Shown one piece after another: positions 17,200 through 26,068 of a DNA stretch of 64,000 nt. Position numbers and translations under genes: made by a program. Below the pieces are notes generated by a model. The model had not been told where the DNA came from and searched no databases. It saw nothing but the letters and a program-made list of their open reading frames with translations. Each line of letters opens with the position of its first letter. Position 1 is the stretch's first letter. Source of the DNA: Mitsuaria sp. 7 (GTDB lineage Bacteria > Pseudomonadota > Gammaproteobacteria > Burkholderiales > Burkholderiaceae_C); NCBI RefSeq assembly GCF_001653795.1, contig NZ_CP011514.1, positions 1,968,976 through 2,032,975 on the forward strand, read 5' to 3'.

Positions 17200-18840
17200 A
17201 TGAACCGCCTCCTCTCCTGGCTGGGCGCTTGCCTGGCCTTTCTCGCGCTGAGTTTCAGCGTCCCCACCACGCAGGCGCAGACCAATGCGAGCTTCTCGCA
17301 CGGCGTCGCGTACAGCGGCAACCAGGCCACGCTCTGGTTCAAGTCCAACGTCGCGACGACCTGGGTCGACGCGCACTACCAGTTGAACGGCGGCGCGCAG
17401 CAGAACCTGCGCATGCCCTTCAACGGCGGCGCGGCGCGCTACGAGCTGGCGCTGCCCGGCGCGGCGCTCGGCACGCGCGTGGACTACTGGTTCACGTACA
17501 ACAACGGCAATCCGGCCTATGACAGCGCGCGCTTCACGGCGACGGTCACGGCCGGCGGCGGCACCGATCCCGGCACGCCGACCAACCCCGGCAACCCGGG
17601 CACGCCGACCAACCCGGCCGACTGGAACGCCAGGACCACCTTCAAGATCGAGAACGCGACCAACGGCCGCTGGCCCGACTCGCAGGTCTACTGGGCCATC
17701 ATCGGCAAGAGCTGGCAGACCGGCGAGTTCGTGCACGTCGACGCCGGCGGCAACGTCGTGCCCATGCGCCTGTCCGACAACACCGTGACGAAGAACGGCC
17801 GCAAGTACGCCAACTACTTCTTCCCGCTGTCGCAGACGAAGCAGATCACCATTCCGCCGGTCAACTCGGCGCGCGTGCTGATGTCCGTGGGCAGCCCGAT
17901 GTTCATCGAGGTGAACACCGACGGCGCGGGCAACATCGCCTACGCCGGCGCCAACATCGAGAACTCGAGCGACCCCAACCTGGACGTCATCTTCGACTTC
18001 GGTGAATTCGCGCTGATCCCCAAGGGCCAGCCGGACCAGGGCATCTTCATCAACACGACCCGCGTGGACCACTTCGGCTTCCCGCTGAAGCTGCGCGTGC
18101 AGGGCCTGGGCGGCTACGACAAGACCGTCGGCGAGCCGCTGACCGAATCGCGCGACACGCTGTTCACCAAGTTCCAGCAGGAAGTGCCGGCCGAGTTCCG
18201 CAGCCTGGCGGATCCCAACTTCGCCAACGTGCCGTACCGCACCCGCATCCTGGCGCCGGCGCATTTCACCTTCCGCCCGGGCGACGTGAACGGCGCCTAC
18301 CTGGACGGCTACATCGGCGACATGTGGAACCGCTTCAAGACGCAGGACCTGGTCTTCACGCTGGACAACCTGGGCACCTTCCGCGGTCGCGTGGACGGCA
18401 GCACCAACCGCTTCGTCTTCACCGGCGGACGCTCGAACGGCACGTACTACATCAACGGCAAGCCCAACACGGCCGAGGTCTTCCTGGGCGCGGGCAAGCT
18501 GGACGATCCGCGCAAGCCCGACGGCAGCTTCCAGGTCGACACGCCGGCCGACGCGGCCAAGTCGATCCAGCTGCAGATCCAGGCGCAGGTGTGCGCGGCG
18601 CTGAACCGCCACGTGCTGGCCACGCCGTCCGACTGGTACCGCCCGGCGGCCTTCTACCCGGCCGGCACGCGCGGCAACTGGTTCGCCAAGTTCTGGCATG
18701 ACCACTCGATCAAGGGCACCGAGGGCACGGCCAACGGCTACGGCCTGGCCTACGGCTTCGCGTACGACGACGTCGGCGGCTTCAGCCCGTCGCTGCACAC
18801 GAACGCGCCGACGACGGTGACCTACACGATCGGCTGGTAA
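17200..18840 (+). CDS. Secreted beta-1,3-glucanase, GH64 with N-terminal CBM56-like domain
   Basis: A 546-residue exported enzyme that should hydrolyse beta-1,3-glucan (laminarin, fungal cell-wall glucan). After a signal peptide ending TQAQ (about 26) comes a roughly 95-residue CBM56-like glucan-binding domain, a Gly/Thr/Pro/Asn linker (about 120-142) and a GH64 domain of thaumatin-like fold. E269 in DFGEFAL and D290 in NTTRVDHFGFP match the positions expected for the catalytic acid pair; this is from memory of the family. It has its own terminator at 18982 and a LacI-type operator upstream, so it is probably monocistronic and sugar-regulated. Confidence 0.88.
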   Translation: MNRLLSWLGACLAFLALSFSVPTTQAQTNASFSHGVAYSGNQATLWFKSNVATTWVDAHYQLNGGAQQNLRMPFNGGAARYELALPGAALGTRVDYWFTYNNGNPAYDSARFTATVTAGGGTDPGTPTNPGNPGTPTNPADWNARTTFKIENATNGRWPDSQVYWAIIGKSWQTGEFVHVDAGGNVVPMRLSDNTVTKNGRKYANYFFPLSQTKQITIPPVNSARVLMSVGSPMFIEVNTDGAGNIAYAGANIENSSDPNLDVIFDFGEFALIPKGQPDQGIFINTTRVDHFGFPLKLRVQGLGGYDKTVGEPLTESRDTLFTKFQQEVPAEFRSLADPNFANVPYRTRILAPAHFTFRPGDVNGAYLDGYIGDMWNRFKTQDLVFTLDNLGTFRGRVDGSTNRFVFTGGRSNGTYYINGKPNTAEVFLGAGKLDDPRKPDGSFQVDTPADAAKSIQLQIQAQVCAALNRHVLATPSDWYRPAAFYPAGTRGNWFAKFWHDHSIKGTEGTANGYGLAYGFAYDDVGGFSPSLHTNAPTTVTYTIGW

Positions 18841-18981
18841 GCCGACCCAAGCGCAAGGCCTGACCCCACGCCCGGTCCGCAGTCTGCGGCTGCCTGTGGG
18901 GCCGGAATGGTGCTGGGGGTTCCCGGAGGGACGCCCCCTGCGCCGTGGAGTGCCCGCGCCTGGCCTTCCGCAATTGAAAGG

Positions 18982-19007
18982 CCTCGCCTCCCGGCGAGGT
19001 TTTTTTT
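18982..19007 (+). terminator. Rho-independent terminator of the GH64 gene
   Basis: A perfect 7-bp GC stem (CCTCGCC / GGCGAGG) with loop TCCC, followed by eight T residues. It lies 141 bp after the glucanase stop and only 11 bp before the end of the leftward gene at 19018. Confidence 0.9.
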
Positions 19008-19017
19008 CGCGACCCCG

Positions 19018-19632
19018 TCAAAGATCCCAAGCCCAGAGCAGGCAGAAGAGCAGGCCGAGAATGAAGAGCGGCACATAGAGGCCCAGGAAGCTGAAGATGC
19101 GTCGAGCCGGCGGAACGTGCCGCATGGCGCTCGCCGGCTGCGCCTGCCTGCGTTGAAGTTTCGCCAGCGCGGTGCCCTGGTCGGGGGCCATCGCCCGCTC
19201 CATCGAGCGTGCGGTCAAGGTCTCACGTCGCCACTCGATGCGGGGCACGACGCGCTCACGTGTCGAGACCTGGACCTCCCGCGTGAAGGCCTCCATGGCC
19301 GTCAGCAGTGCAGTCTCATATGAATCGGGAAGCAACGCATCCCGATCGCCGATCAACGAGACCTCGATCACTTCGGACATTTCATGCCGTCGGCTGATTT
19401 CGCAGCAGACGCCGCGGAAACTGAAGAGGTAATACCTGTAGAGGTCGCTCACATGGAAGGGGGCGACGTAGACCAGGTAGGCGTCCTCCCCGGTCAGGTA
19501 TTCCTTCCAGAACGTGCCGCGTTGGTGGATGCGACGCAGATGACGGATGAGGTTCGGATCGTGATCGACGTCTCGACAGAGGCGTTCGTAGGCGGCCAGA
19601 TCGAAGGGCGCGGCTGAGTAGTTCAACGTCAC
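19018..19632 (-). CDS. Unknown protein with C-terminal membrane anchor, paralogue of the preceding gene product
   Basis: A 204-residue protein: a soluble N-terminal domain of about 170 residues and one hydrophobic helix at the C-terminus (about 177-200, FLGLYVPLFILGLLF). I do not recognise the family. Residues SYE followed 23 residues later by VPRIEWR align without gaps to the same spaced motifs in the gene just upstream (19629-19919). The GTG start at 19632 overlaps that gene's stop as GTGA, which indicates coupling. It is the third gene of the KAP ATPase cassette. Confidence 0.7.
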   Translation of the reverse strand: MTLNYSAAPFDLAAYERLCRDVDHDPNLIRHLRRIHQRGTFWKEYLTGEDAYLVYVAPFHVSDLYRYYLFSFRGVCCEISRRHEMSEVIEVSLIGDRDALLPDSYETALLTAMEAFTREVQVSTRERVVPRIEWRRETLTARSMERAMAPDQGTALAKLQRRQAQPASAMRHVPPARRIFSFLGLYVPLFILGLLFCLLWAWDL

Positions 19633-19919
19633 TCCCAGCCTTTCACTGCAGTGGCCTTTTCAGCACCACGACGTCGATCGAACGACCCCGGCAACGCCTC
19701 CTCGCGGAACCCGTGCAAGTAGCTGGCGCGCCATTCGATGCGAGGCGCGACGAAGTCGTCCTCCGACCATGGTGACTTCTGATAAATGGCTTCCGCCTCA
19801 TTGAATGGCCTGACCTCATACGACACCGCAGTGCAAATCGTTCCGCATCCTGAATACAGTTCCCGGATTCCCGGCAGGGTCCCGTTCGGTTCGCACGCAA
19901 AGTTTCTCCGAAACTCCAA
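19629..19919 (-). CDS. Small unknown protein of the KAP cassette (start uncertain)
   Basis: At least 96 residues. The frame runs from the UGA of the KAP gene (19982-19980) to 19629 and contains no ATG or GTG in its first part; TTG at 19919 is the listed start, with CTG at 19940 or ATT at 19976 as alternatives. It shares SYE and PRIEWR motifs with the next gene at identical spacing. It is in the same reading frame as the KAP gene with only that UGA between them, so it might instead be a readthrough or broken extension of the ATPase. Function unknown. Confidence 0.5.
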   Translation of the reverse strand: MEFRRNFACEPNGTLPGIRELYSGCGTICTAVSYEVRPFNEAEAIYQKSPWSEDDFVAPRIEWRASYLHGFREEALPGSFDRRRGAEKATAVKGWE

Positions 19920-19979
19920 ATACTCCCTCGTCCACTGCAGAGAATCTGCTTGCCTCTGGAAAGAGCGGGAGAAAATATT

Positions 19980-21227
19980 TCAGACCCGAACGTGACCCAG
20001 ATCGAGATCCGCAACTGCTCGCGCTAGCGTTCTCATCGTCTCCAATTGAATATTGGTGCGATTCTGCGACGGCGTGAACTCTCGAAAAGCCTCAAATGTC
20101 TGCGACATAAGCGCCGCCGATTCGCCAGCAGCTCCGCCGCGAACGCTGAAACGAATGGATTCTTTCTCTGCGAATGCTGCATTGTGCGTTCTAGCTGCGT
20201 CAAATGCCGTTCGGTCAAAGAGCCACAGCAGCAAAGCATAGACCGCCGGCATGCCTTGATGCATCGCACTTGGCGCAAGCTTCGACAACAAGACCATATA
20301 TTCAAGATCACGCAACGTCGCATCGAAATAAGGCGCCAACTCCGACAGTTGACCAAGGAACTCAACATCCCCACCGTTATTGCCAAAGCGGGAATGCAAA
20401 AACTGTCTGAAAAAATCGGCGCGATCTTTTGGCGTAGCGCTTCGATCTAGCGTCAATGGGAGCGCCAATTCCAGTGAAATGAATTTTCGCAGATAGATAT
20501 TTGCCTCAATATCTTGACCATAGGTATGCCTAACTGCGGCCTCCAAAGCCTTCTTATGGATGGCCAAAACAAACACTACGCGAGGCACATCGAACAAATG
20601 TTTTATTCGCTCCAACATCTCCAATGCAAAAGTTGGCCGACATCTATCCAGCTCATCAACAATAATCACAAAATGACTGCCACTGGCGTCGGCTAATCTT
20701 CGCAACGCGGCTCGAAAAGCCTCATGTGTACGTTTAACCTCGGAATAGGTTTTTAGTGCGTCCTTTGATGCTTCACCTAGCGCTTCAGTTACAGCCTCGA
20801 CGAATGCCCCTGAACCGGGAAGAAACAAGGAGCCCGCGGCAGTTACCGTAGCTTTAACAACCTGCGGTGCTGCACCAGCAATAATCTGCTTACCGGCTGA
20901 CTTCAATCCTTCGATTACGCCGCCATTCTTGACCTCTACTTTCGCAGCATCAAGAATTGCCGACAATAGAACGGAGAACGGATCGTGGTGAAAGTCAAAC
21001 TCAAAGGCATTTATATAGACTGAGGTGATTTCCGACTCAGTTTTAAAATGATCAACCAGACGAGATGCCACCCATGATTTTCCGCTACCCCACGGAGCAT
21101 CAATTGCCAGAACTCTTCCGGCAGGCAGCACATCTTGATCGCCTAATCCTCTAACGAATTTGGTAATGCGCTCCGCAAACGGACGGCGTCGCAATTCATC
21201 CGAACCAAATACATTTTGACTCGACAT
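19980..21227 (-). CDS. KAP-family P-loop NTPase
   Basis: A 415-residue ATPase of the KAP (Kidins220/ARMS and PifA) family. The Walker A motif is APWGSGKS (residues 44-51), preceded by the typical short N-terminal stretch with FAERI; Walker B is VIIVDELDRCRP around D191-E192. A weakly hydrophobic segment lies between them (about 125-150), where KAP proteins often carry membrane helices. Bacterial KAP NTPases such as PifA act in phage exclusion. The gene is clearly AT-richer than its surroundings, with codons unlike its neighbours, suggesting acquisition. It is first in a three-gene leftward unit with two paralogous small proteins. Confidence 0.85.
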   Translation of the reverse strand: MSSQNVFGSDELRRRPFAERITKFVRGLGDQDVLPAGRVLAIDAPWGSGKSWVASRLVDHFKTESEITSVYINAFEFDFHHDPFSVLLSAILDAAKVEVKNGGVIEGLKSAGKQIIAGAAPQVVKATVTAAGSLFLPGSGAFVEAVTEALGEASKDALKTYSEVKRTHEAFRAALRRLADASGSHFVIIVDELDRCRPTFALEMLERIKHLFDVPRVVFVLAIHKKALEAAVRHTYGQDIEANIYLRKFISLELALPLTLDRSATPKDRADFFRQFLHSRFGNNGGDVEFLGQLSELAPYFDATLRDLEYMVLLSKLAPSAMHQGMPAVYALLLWLFDRTAFDAARTHNAAFAEKESIRFSVRGGAAGESAALMSQTFEAFREFTPSQNRTNIQLETMRTLARAVADLDLGHVRV

Positions 21228-21364
21228 TGGAAATCTCCAACTACAGCAGAAGGAATTTGCTTCAAAGCTTCCGACGTGGATCAATATTCATCTATTGACT
21301 GGAATTGGATAATGTTTCAGGTCGGGCGATGAATCCATTAGGTTACCGATCGCGAGTCAGTTCA

Positions 21365-23449
21365 TCAATGCGCACCGCTCGTCGGGGCCACGAGATGCTT
21401 CGCCAGGAACCGCTCCATCCGCCCGTAGAAATCGACGTCGGTGGACAGCTTGCGCCACCCGTGGCCTTCGCCCTCGTAGGCGACGTACTCGACGTCCTTG
21501 TGCCCGGACTTTTCCAGGGCGCGTCGGAAGTCCGACGCGTGATCGATCGGCACGCGGTGATCGTCGTAGCCGTGGGCGATCAGCACCGGCGCCTTCAGAT
21601 CGGCCGCGCGACGCAGCGGCGAGGTACGACGCAGCATCTCGGCGTCCTTCACGCGATCGCCGACCAGGGCCGGCAGGCCGTAGCGCTTGCCCGCTTCGCT
21701 CTCGTCGCTCCAGTCCAGGCTGAACAGGTAGTCGAGGTCGGTGACGCCGGCCCAGCTCACGCCGCAGCGGTACTGCCCCGGGTCCTTGATCAGGCCCATC
21801 ATCGCGGCGTAGCCGCCGTAGCTCGCGCCGGCGATGCAGACCCGCTTCGCATCGACCCAGCCCTGCTTCACGGCCCAGGCGAGCGAGTCGCTGAGATCGT
21901 CGATCATGCCTTCGCCCCATTGGCGCCAGCCGGCCTTGAACAACGGTTCGCCGTAGCCGTCGCTGCCCCGGAATTCAGGCTCGATGACGACATAACCGCG
22001 CGAAGCGAGGAACTGCGGCAACGAGTTCCACCCCCACGTCGTGCCGCGCGCGAACGGGCCGCCGTGCACCAGCACCACGGCCGGCCGTGGGCCCTCAACC
22101 TTGCCTGCCGGCGTCGTGACCGTCACCGGAAACTCGAGTCCGTCGCGCGCGCGGATGCGGGTCTGCTCGACCTGCGCCATGTCCGCGGCGCGTATCCACG
22201 GTCGCGCCGAGCCGAAGGCGCGCAGCTGTTTCGCGGCATGGTCGTAGAGGAAGTACTCCGACGGCTGCGTGTCCGCCTGCGAGGTCACCATCACCCGTCC
22301 CGACTTGAGGCAGCGCTGGCAGGACAAGGTGTTGACCCGGCCGGGCAGCGCCTGGTCCACCGTCGCCTGCATCACTTTCAACGTGGGGTCGAACCAGTGC
22401 GTGGTCGGCGCGTCGCTGACGAAATGCAAGCCCAGCAGGCGCCGGCTCTCCGTATCGAAGACCGGCACCCCGTAGAAGTCGAACCCTGCCAGCGACACCA
22501 GCGGCTCCGCCTCCTTCTTCAGCGTCCGGGGGTCGACGCGGTACAGCGCCTGCGTGCCCGCGGCCGACTTGTCGATGACCAATCGCAGGTCGCGACCGTC
22601 GGAGGCGAACGGCCTCGCGGTCGGCGAATGGACCCAGTCGCCCTCCTGCGCGAGCTGCCACGTGCCGTCAGCAGTCTTGAAGTACAGCGCCTCGCGGTTC
22701 TCGTCGAGGGTCTGCAAGGCCCACGGCTCGCCGGCGGCGTCCATTTCCCAGTTGACCGCCTTGTCGGGCGACTTGGTCTCCAGCATGCGGCGCTGTTGCG
22801 TCTCGACGTTGAGGCGGGCCAACTGGACCGACTTCAGATCCCAGCGCGCGTCGTAGCGGCCGTAGCCGACGATGACCTCGCCGCTGTCGTCGTCGGGCAC
22901 GTCGTAGAGGAACCAGTCATACGGGAGCCCTCGCGAGATGACGCGCGACTCGGTCTGGGCCTGCGCGTATCTCGTCATGATCAGTTGCCTGCGTTCGGAG
23001 CCGTCCCGCTTGACGGTCCACAGGCCGGCGGCGTTGTAGTCGCGTCGCTTGCCGGCCTCGTCCTTGCCGGAGGTGTACACGAGCCGCCCGTTGCCGACCC
23101 AGGCATAGAACGCGATGTCGGAATCGGTGAAGCTGGCGACCTGCGTGATTCGGTTGCCCTGGTCCAGCTCGATCACCGCGAGTGCGCTGCGTTCGTGTTC
23201 CGAGCTGCTCACGACGAGCGCGACCGCGCGGCCGTCGGGCGAGATCTTCGGACGTCGCATCAGCGGATCGCGGAAGAAGTCGGCGATCGGCGGCGGCGCA
23301 CCTTTGGCGGTCGTGGTGCCTGCAGCGGCCGCTGCGGGCTGCGCCGTCTGCGCGAACGCAGCACTGCTCATCTCTGCCGCCGCGCCGATCACAACGCACG
23401 CGGACACCCCCGCCCAGGCGGCCAGACGCCACCCACGAGATTGACTCAT
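21365..23449 (-). CDS. Exported S9-family (prolyl oligopeptidase-type) peptidase
   Basis: A 694-residue serine peptidase. A signal peptide (about 1-35) is followed by a seven-bladed-propeller-like N-terminal region and a C-terminal alpha/beta hydrolase domain. The catalytic triad is visible as S543 in GASYGG, D630 in HGYDDHRVP and H663 in EGEGHGW. The family (dipeptidyl/acylaminoacyl peptidases) removes short peptides from N-termini, here probably in the periplasm. The ATG at 23449 has the ribosome binding site AGGGAGAG just upstream. It stands alone between the KAP cassette and the spherulin-4 gene. Confidence 0.92.
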   Translation of the reverse strand: MSQSRGWRLAAWAGVSACVVIGAAAEMSSAAFAQTAQPAAAAAGTTTAKGAPPPIADFFRDPLMRRPKISPDGRAVALVVSSSEHERSALAVIELDQGNRITQVASFTDSDIAFYAWVGNGRLVYTSGKDEAGKRRDYNAAGLWTVKRDGSERRQLIMTRYAQAQTESRVISRGLPYDWFLYDVPDDDSGEVIVGYGRYDARWDLKSVQLARLNVETQQRRMLETKSPDKAVNWEMDAAGEPWALQTLDENREALYFKTADGTWQLAQEGDWVHSPTARPFASDGRDLRLVIDKSAAGTQALYRVDPRTLKKEAEPLVSLAGFDFYGVPVFDTESRRLLGLHFVSDAPTTHWFDPTLKVMQATVDQALPGRVNTLSCQRCLKSGRVMVTSQADTQPSEYFLYDHAAKQLRAFGSARPWIRAADMAQVEQTRIRARDGLEFPVTVTTPAGKVEGPRPAVVLVHGGPFARGTTWGWNSLPQFLASRGYVVIEPEFRGSDGYGEPLFKAGWRQWGEGMIDDLSDSLAWAVKQGWVDAKRVCIAGASYGGYAAMMGLIKDPGQYRCGVSWAGVTDLDYLFSLDWSDESEAGKRYGLPALVGDRVKDAEMLRRTSPLRRAADLKAPVLIAHGYDDHRVPIDHASDFRRALEKSGHKDVEYVAYEGEGHGWRKLSTDVDFYGRMERFLAKHLVAPTSGAH

Positions 23450-23569
23450 CCCTCTCTCCCTGAAACTAAGAAGCGCTTTTTGAATGCGCGCATTCTTTGC
23501 GAGATCGACCGGCGAATGCACCGGGTCGATCCATGAGAGAGAGGGACTCGCGAACGTGTTAGGACAGCG

Positions 23570-24493
23570 TTAGCAACTGGCGCCCGACTTCAAGCTCTTC
23601 AGGCACCACCGCTCCGTACCACTGGTCGTGTCGTTGCCCCAATACGTCGGCGTGTAGTTCCAGATCGGACCGCCCCACGGCAGGCTGGGGTTGTAGGTCA
23701 TGCTGGTCACGTAGACGTAGTTGGCCGTCGTGCCCTTGAGCGTCGCCTGCATCTGCGCCTGCGTCGCCGAGTGGATCAGGAGCCAGGTCTTGACGTTGAG
23801 CGAAGTGGCCAGGTTCTGCACGTCGCCGTTGAGCCAGCTCGCGCCGTTGAGGTAGTCGGCATAGGCAGCCTCGTACATCACGATGTGCTCGCCGGACTGC
23901 GCCGCGCTGACGAAGCAGCCGCTTGCGCCCGGCCAGCCCGCGTTCCAGACCTTGATGCCGCCGGCCCCGGAGCCCGACACCATCGAGCGCACGTTGGCCC
24001 ACTTGGTCGGCGTGCCGCTGCACTTCTGCGCGTCGGTCAGCGAGGCGTCGTCGTGCGCGGCCTCGTCGAAGAAGAATCCGTCCACGCCGCCCAGCGTGTT
24101 CTTGTAGGCCGACAGCTCCGCCGGGATCGCGTTGTAGCGGGTCAGCTCGTCGGCGGTGTTGCGGTCGTAACCGGTCGGCACGTAGCCCAGCACCTTGCCG
24201 CCCTGCGCGCGGATGTTGGCGATGACCGCCTTCCAGTTGGTGATCTGGCTCGCGCTCAGGCCCTGCGCGCCGCTGTTGGGATTGATGACGACGTAGCTGC
24301 CGGTCGGCACCTGGCCGCCGTAGGTGCTGGCGGTCTCGCCCCAGTAGGCGATCAGGCCGAAGCCGGTCGGCGCCGCCGTGGCGGTGGCCGTGAAACCAGC
24401 CGCCGCGCCCGCGAGCGCGACGACGGCGGAGAGACGGGAAAACGTCTTGAACGAGCGGTTCAGACGCGTGGTCAGCCGTGTGGCTTGCTTCAT
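23570..24493 (-). CDS. Secreted spherulation-specific family 4 protein (GH135-like)
   Basis: A 307-residue exported protein with a signal peptide (about 1-40). The fold is a TIM barrel of the spherulin-4 type, with the hallmark segments VVINPNSGAQG, GGKVLGYVPTGY and VDGFFFDEAAHDD; the acidic residues of the last one are the probable catalytic site. Characterised relatives (Sph3, GH135) hydrolyse galactosaminogalactan, a fungal exopolysaccharide. Four cysteines in the C-terminal half may form disulphides. The AT-rich upstream region carries repeated palindromic elements. Substrate is inferred from family only. Confidence 0.85.
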   Translation of the reverse strand: MKQATRLTTRLNRSFKTFSRLSAVVALAGAAAGFTATATAAPTGFGLIAYWGETASTYGGQVPTGSYVVINPNSGAQGLSASQITNWKAVIANIRAQGGKVLGYVPTGYDRNTADELTRYNAIPAELSAYKNTLGGVDGFFFDEAAHDDASLTDAQKCSGTPTKWANVRSMVSGSGAGGIKVWNAGWPGASGCFVSAAQSGEHIVMYEAAYADYLNGASWLNGDVQNLATSLNVKTWLLIHSATQAQMQATLKGTTANYVYVTSMTYNPSLPWGGPIWNYTPTYWGNDTTSGTERWCLKSLKSGASC

Positions 24494-24546
24494 GAGGTCC
24501 CCTGGTCGTGGTGAATGACCAGCGGAGTCTAGGAAGTCATCGAATT

Positions 24547-24626
24547 CTTTCGAATATGGTTTACGCCACGTTTTTTTCTTTCCTTACAAGATAAATCGAA
24601 AGCTTTATTTTCGATTTATTCGAAAG
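24547..24626. promoter_or_regulatory. AT-rich control region with nested inverted repeats
   Basis: The DNA between the spherulin-4 start and the end of the RND operon is AT-rich. It has an 11-bp perfect inverted repeat ATAAATCGAAA (24591-24601) / TTTCGATTTAT (24609-24619), and two oppositely oriented copies of TATTCGAAAG (24547-24556 reversed, 24617-24626). It probably contains the promoter and operator of the spherulin-4 gene. The stem has no T run in the leftward direction, so it is less likely a terminator. Confidence 0.55.
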
Positions 24627-24649
24627 CGAAAGAATCCGAGATCACATGA

Positions 24650-26068
24650 TCATTGCGTCCAGCGGCCGCCGAGCGCCCTCAACAGCGCCACGCGATTGGC
24701 CTGCTCGGTCTGTCGCAGCGTGACCAGCGCGCGCCTGGCCGTCGTCGCCTGACGCTGCGCATCGAGCAGCTCCAGCTGGCTGCTGCCGCCTAGGCGATAG
24801 CTGCGCTCGGCCAGTCGCTGCGACTGTTCGGCCGCGTCGACCTGCGCCTGCTGCGCATCGAGCCGTTCGGCGAGTTGATCGCGCACCGCCAGCGCATCCG
24901 CGACCTCGCGGAACGCCGACTGCAGCGCGGACTCATAGCCCGCCATCGCTTCCTGCCGGCTGGCCTCGCTGACCTCGACCTGCGCGCGGCGTTGTCCGCC
25001 GTCGAAGATCGGCAGATCGATCTGCGGAACGATGCTCCATACGCCGCTGCCGCTCTTGAAGAGGCCGTCCAGATCGGGGCTGCGCGTGCCGGCGCTCGCC
25101 GTCAACGTCAGGCGCGGGAAACGCGCGGCGCGCGCCGCGCCGACATCGAAGGCCGCCGCGCGCAGACGCTGCTCGGCCGCGCGCAGGTCCGGCCGCTGCA
25201 GCAGCACTTCAGCGGGCAAGCCGCCGGGAATCGCTGGCAAAGCGGTCGCGCCCGGCGCGCCTTGCACGTCCTGCGCAGTCGGCAGCAGCCGATCCGGCAG
25301 CGGCTGGCCGACCAGCAGCTCCAGCTGCAGTCGCGCCTGCGTCACGGCGCTCATGCTTTCCGCCGCGTCGCCGCGCGCGGATTCAAAGGCCGTGCGCGCA
25401 CGCGCCCGATCCAGCCCGGAGGCCGCGCCGAGCGCGTACTGCCGCTCCGCCAGATCCAGCGAGCGTTGCTGGCTGTCGCGCAGCTCCTGATTGAGGGTCA
25501 GGCGTTGCTGCGCCGCCGCGAGCGACAACCACGCGGTCGCGACTTCCGCGGCCAGGCTCAGCCGCGCGCTGCGCTGCGTCTCCTGCTCCGCGAGGAAGCG
25601 CGACAGCGCCGCACCCTCCAGGCTGCCAAGGCGATTGAAGAGATCGATCTCGTAGCTCGCCAGGCCGAGGTTGACGCCATAGGTCGTCGTCGCACCTTCG
25701 CCGTTGACCGTGCGCTGACGCGTCGCGGACGCGCCGACGCCGATCGCGGGCAGGCGGTCGGCCGCAGTCACGCGGTACTGTGCGCGCACGCGTTCGACGG
25801 CGGCCGCGCTCGCGCGCAGGCTGCGGTTCTGATCGAGCGCCGTCGCGACGACCTCGTCCAGTCGCGCATCGGCGAAGAAGCCGCGCCATTCGTGCGAGGC
25901 CACCGCCGCGGAAGTCGCGGAAGTCGCGGAAACCGCGGGCTCGGCGACGGATGCGGCCTTCGGACGGAAGTCTTCCCGAAGCGGGGGACGTGGCGCGTCA
26001 GTGCTCGGAACGAGGCTGCCGCAGGCGCTCAGGCCCAACAGCAGCGGCAGGATCGCGACGGTCTTCAT
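24650..26068 (-). CDS. RND efflux outer-membrane factor (OprM/NodT family)
   Basis: A 472-residue outer-membrane lipoprotein channel. The lipobox is GLSAC (Cys near 16), and two repeats of the TolC-type coiled-coil/beta-barrel unit follow, with family-typical segments SYEIDLFNRLGSLEGAAL and RRAQVEVSEASRQEAMAGYE. It forms the exit duct of the tripartite pump. The ATG at 26068 overlaps the permease stop (ATGA), so it is last in the operon MFP - RND - OMF. Confidence 0.93.
   Translation of the reverse strand: MKTVAILPLLLGLSACGSLVPSTDAPRPPLREDFRPKAASVAEPAVSATSATSAAVASHEWRGFFADARLDEVVATALDQNRSLRASAAAVERVRAQYRVTAADRLPAIGVGASATRQRTVNGEGATTTYGVNLGLASYEIDLFNRLGSLEGAALSRFLAEQETQRSARLSLAAEVATAWLSLAAAQQRLTLNQELRDSQQRSLDLAERQYALGAASGLDRARARTAFESARGDAAESMSAVTQARLQLELLVGQPLPDRLLPTAQDVQGAPGATALPAIPGGLPAEVLLQRPDLRAAEQRLRAAAFDVGAARAARFPRLTLTASAGTRSPDLDGLFKSGSGVWSIVPQIDLPIFDGGQRRAQVEVSEASRQEAMAGYESALQSAFREVADALAVRDQLAERLDAQQAQVDAAEQSQRLAERSYRLGGSSQLELLDAQRQATTARRALVTLRQTEQANRVALLRALGGRWTQ

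Noticed and set aside
24591..24619. Inverted repeat as a terminator for the RND operon
   Set aside because: Read leftward the stem is followed by A/G-rich sequence and no T run, so an operator is more likely.
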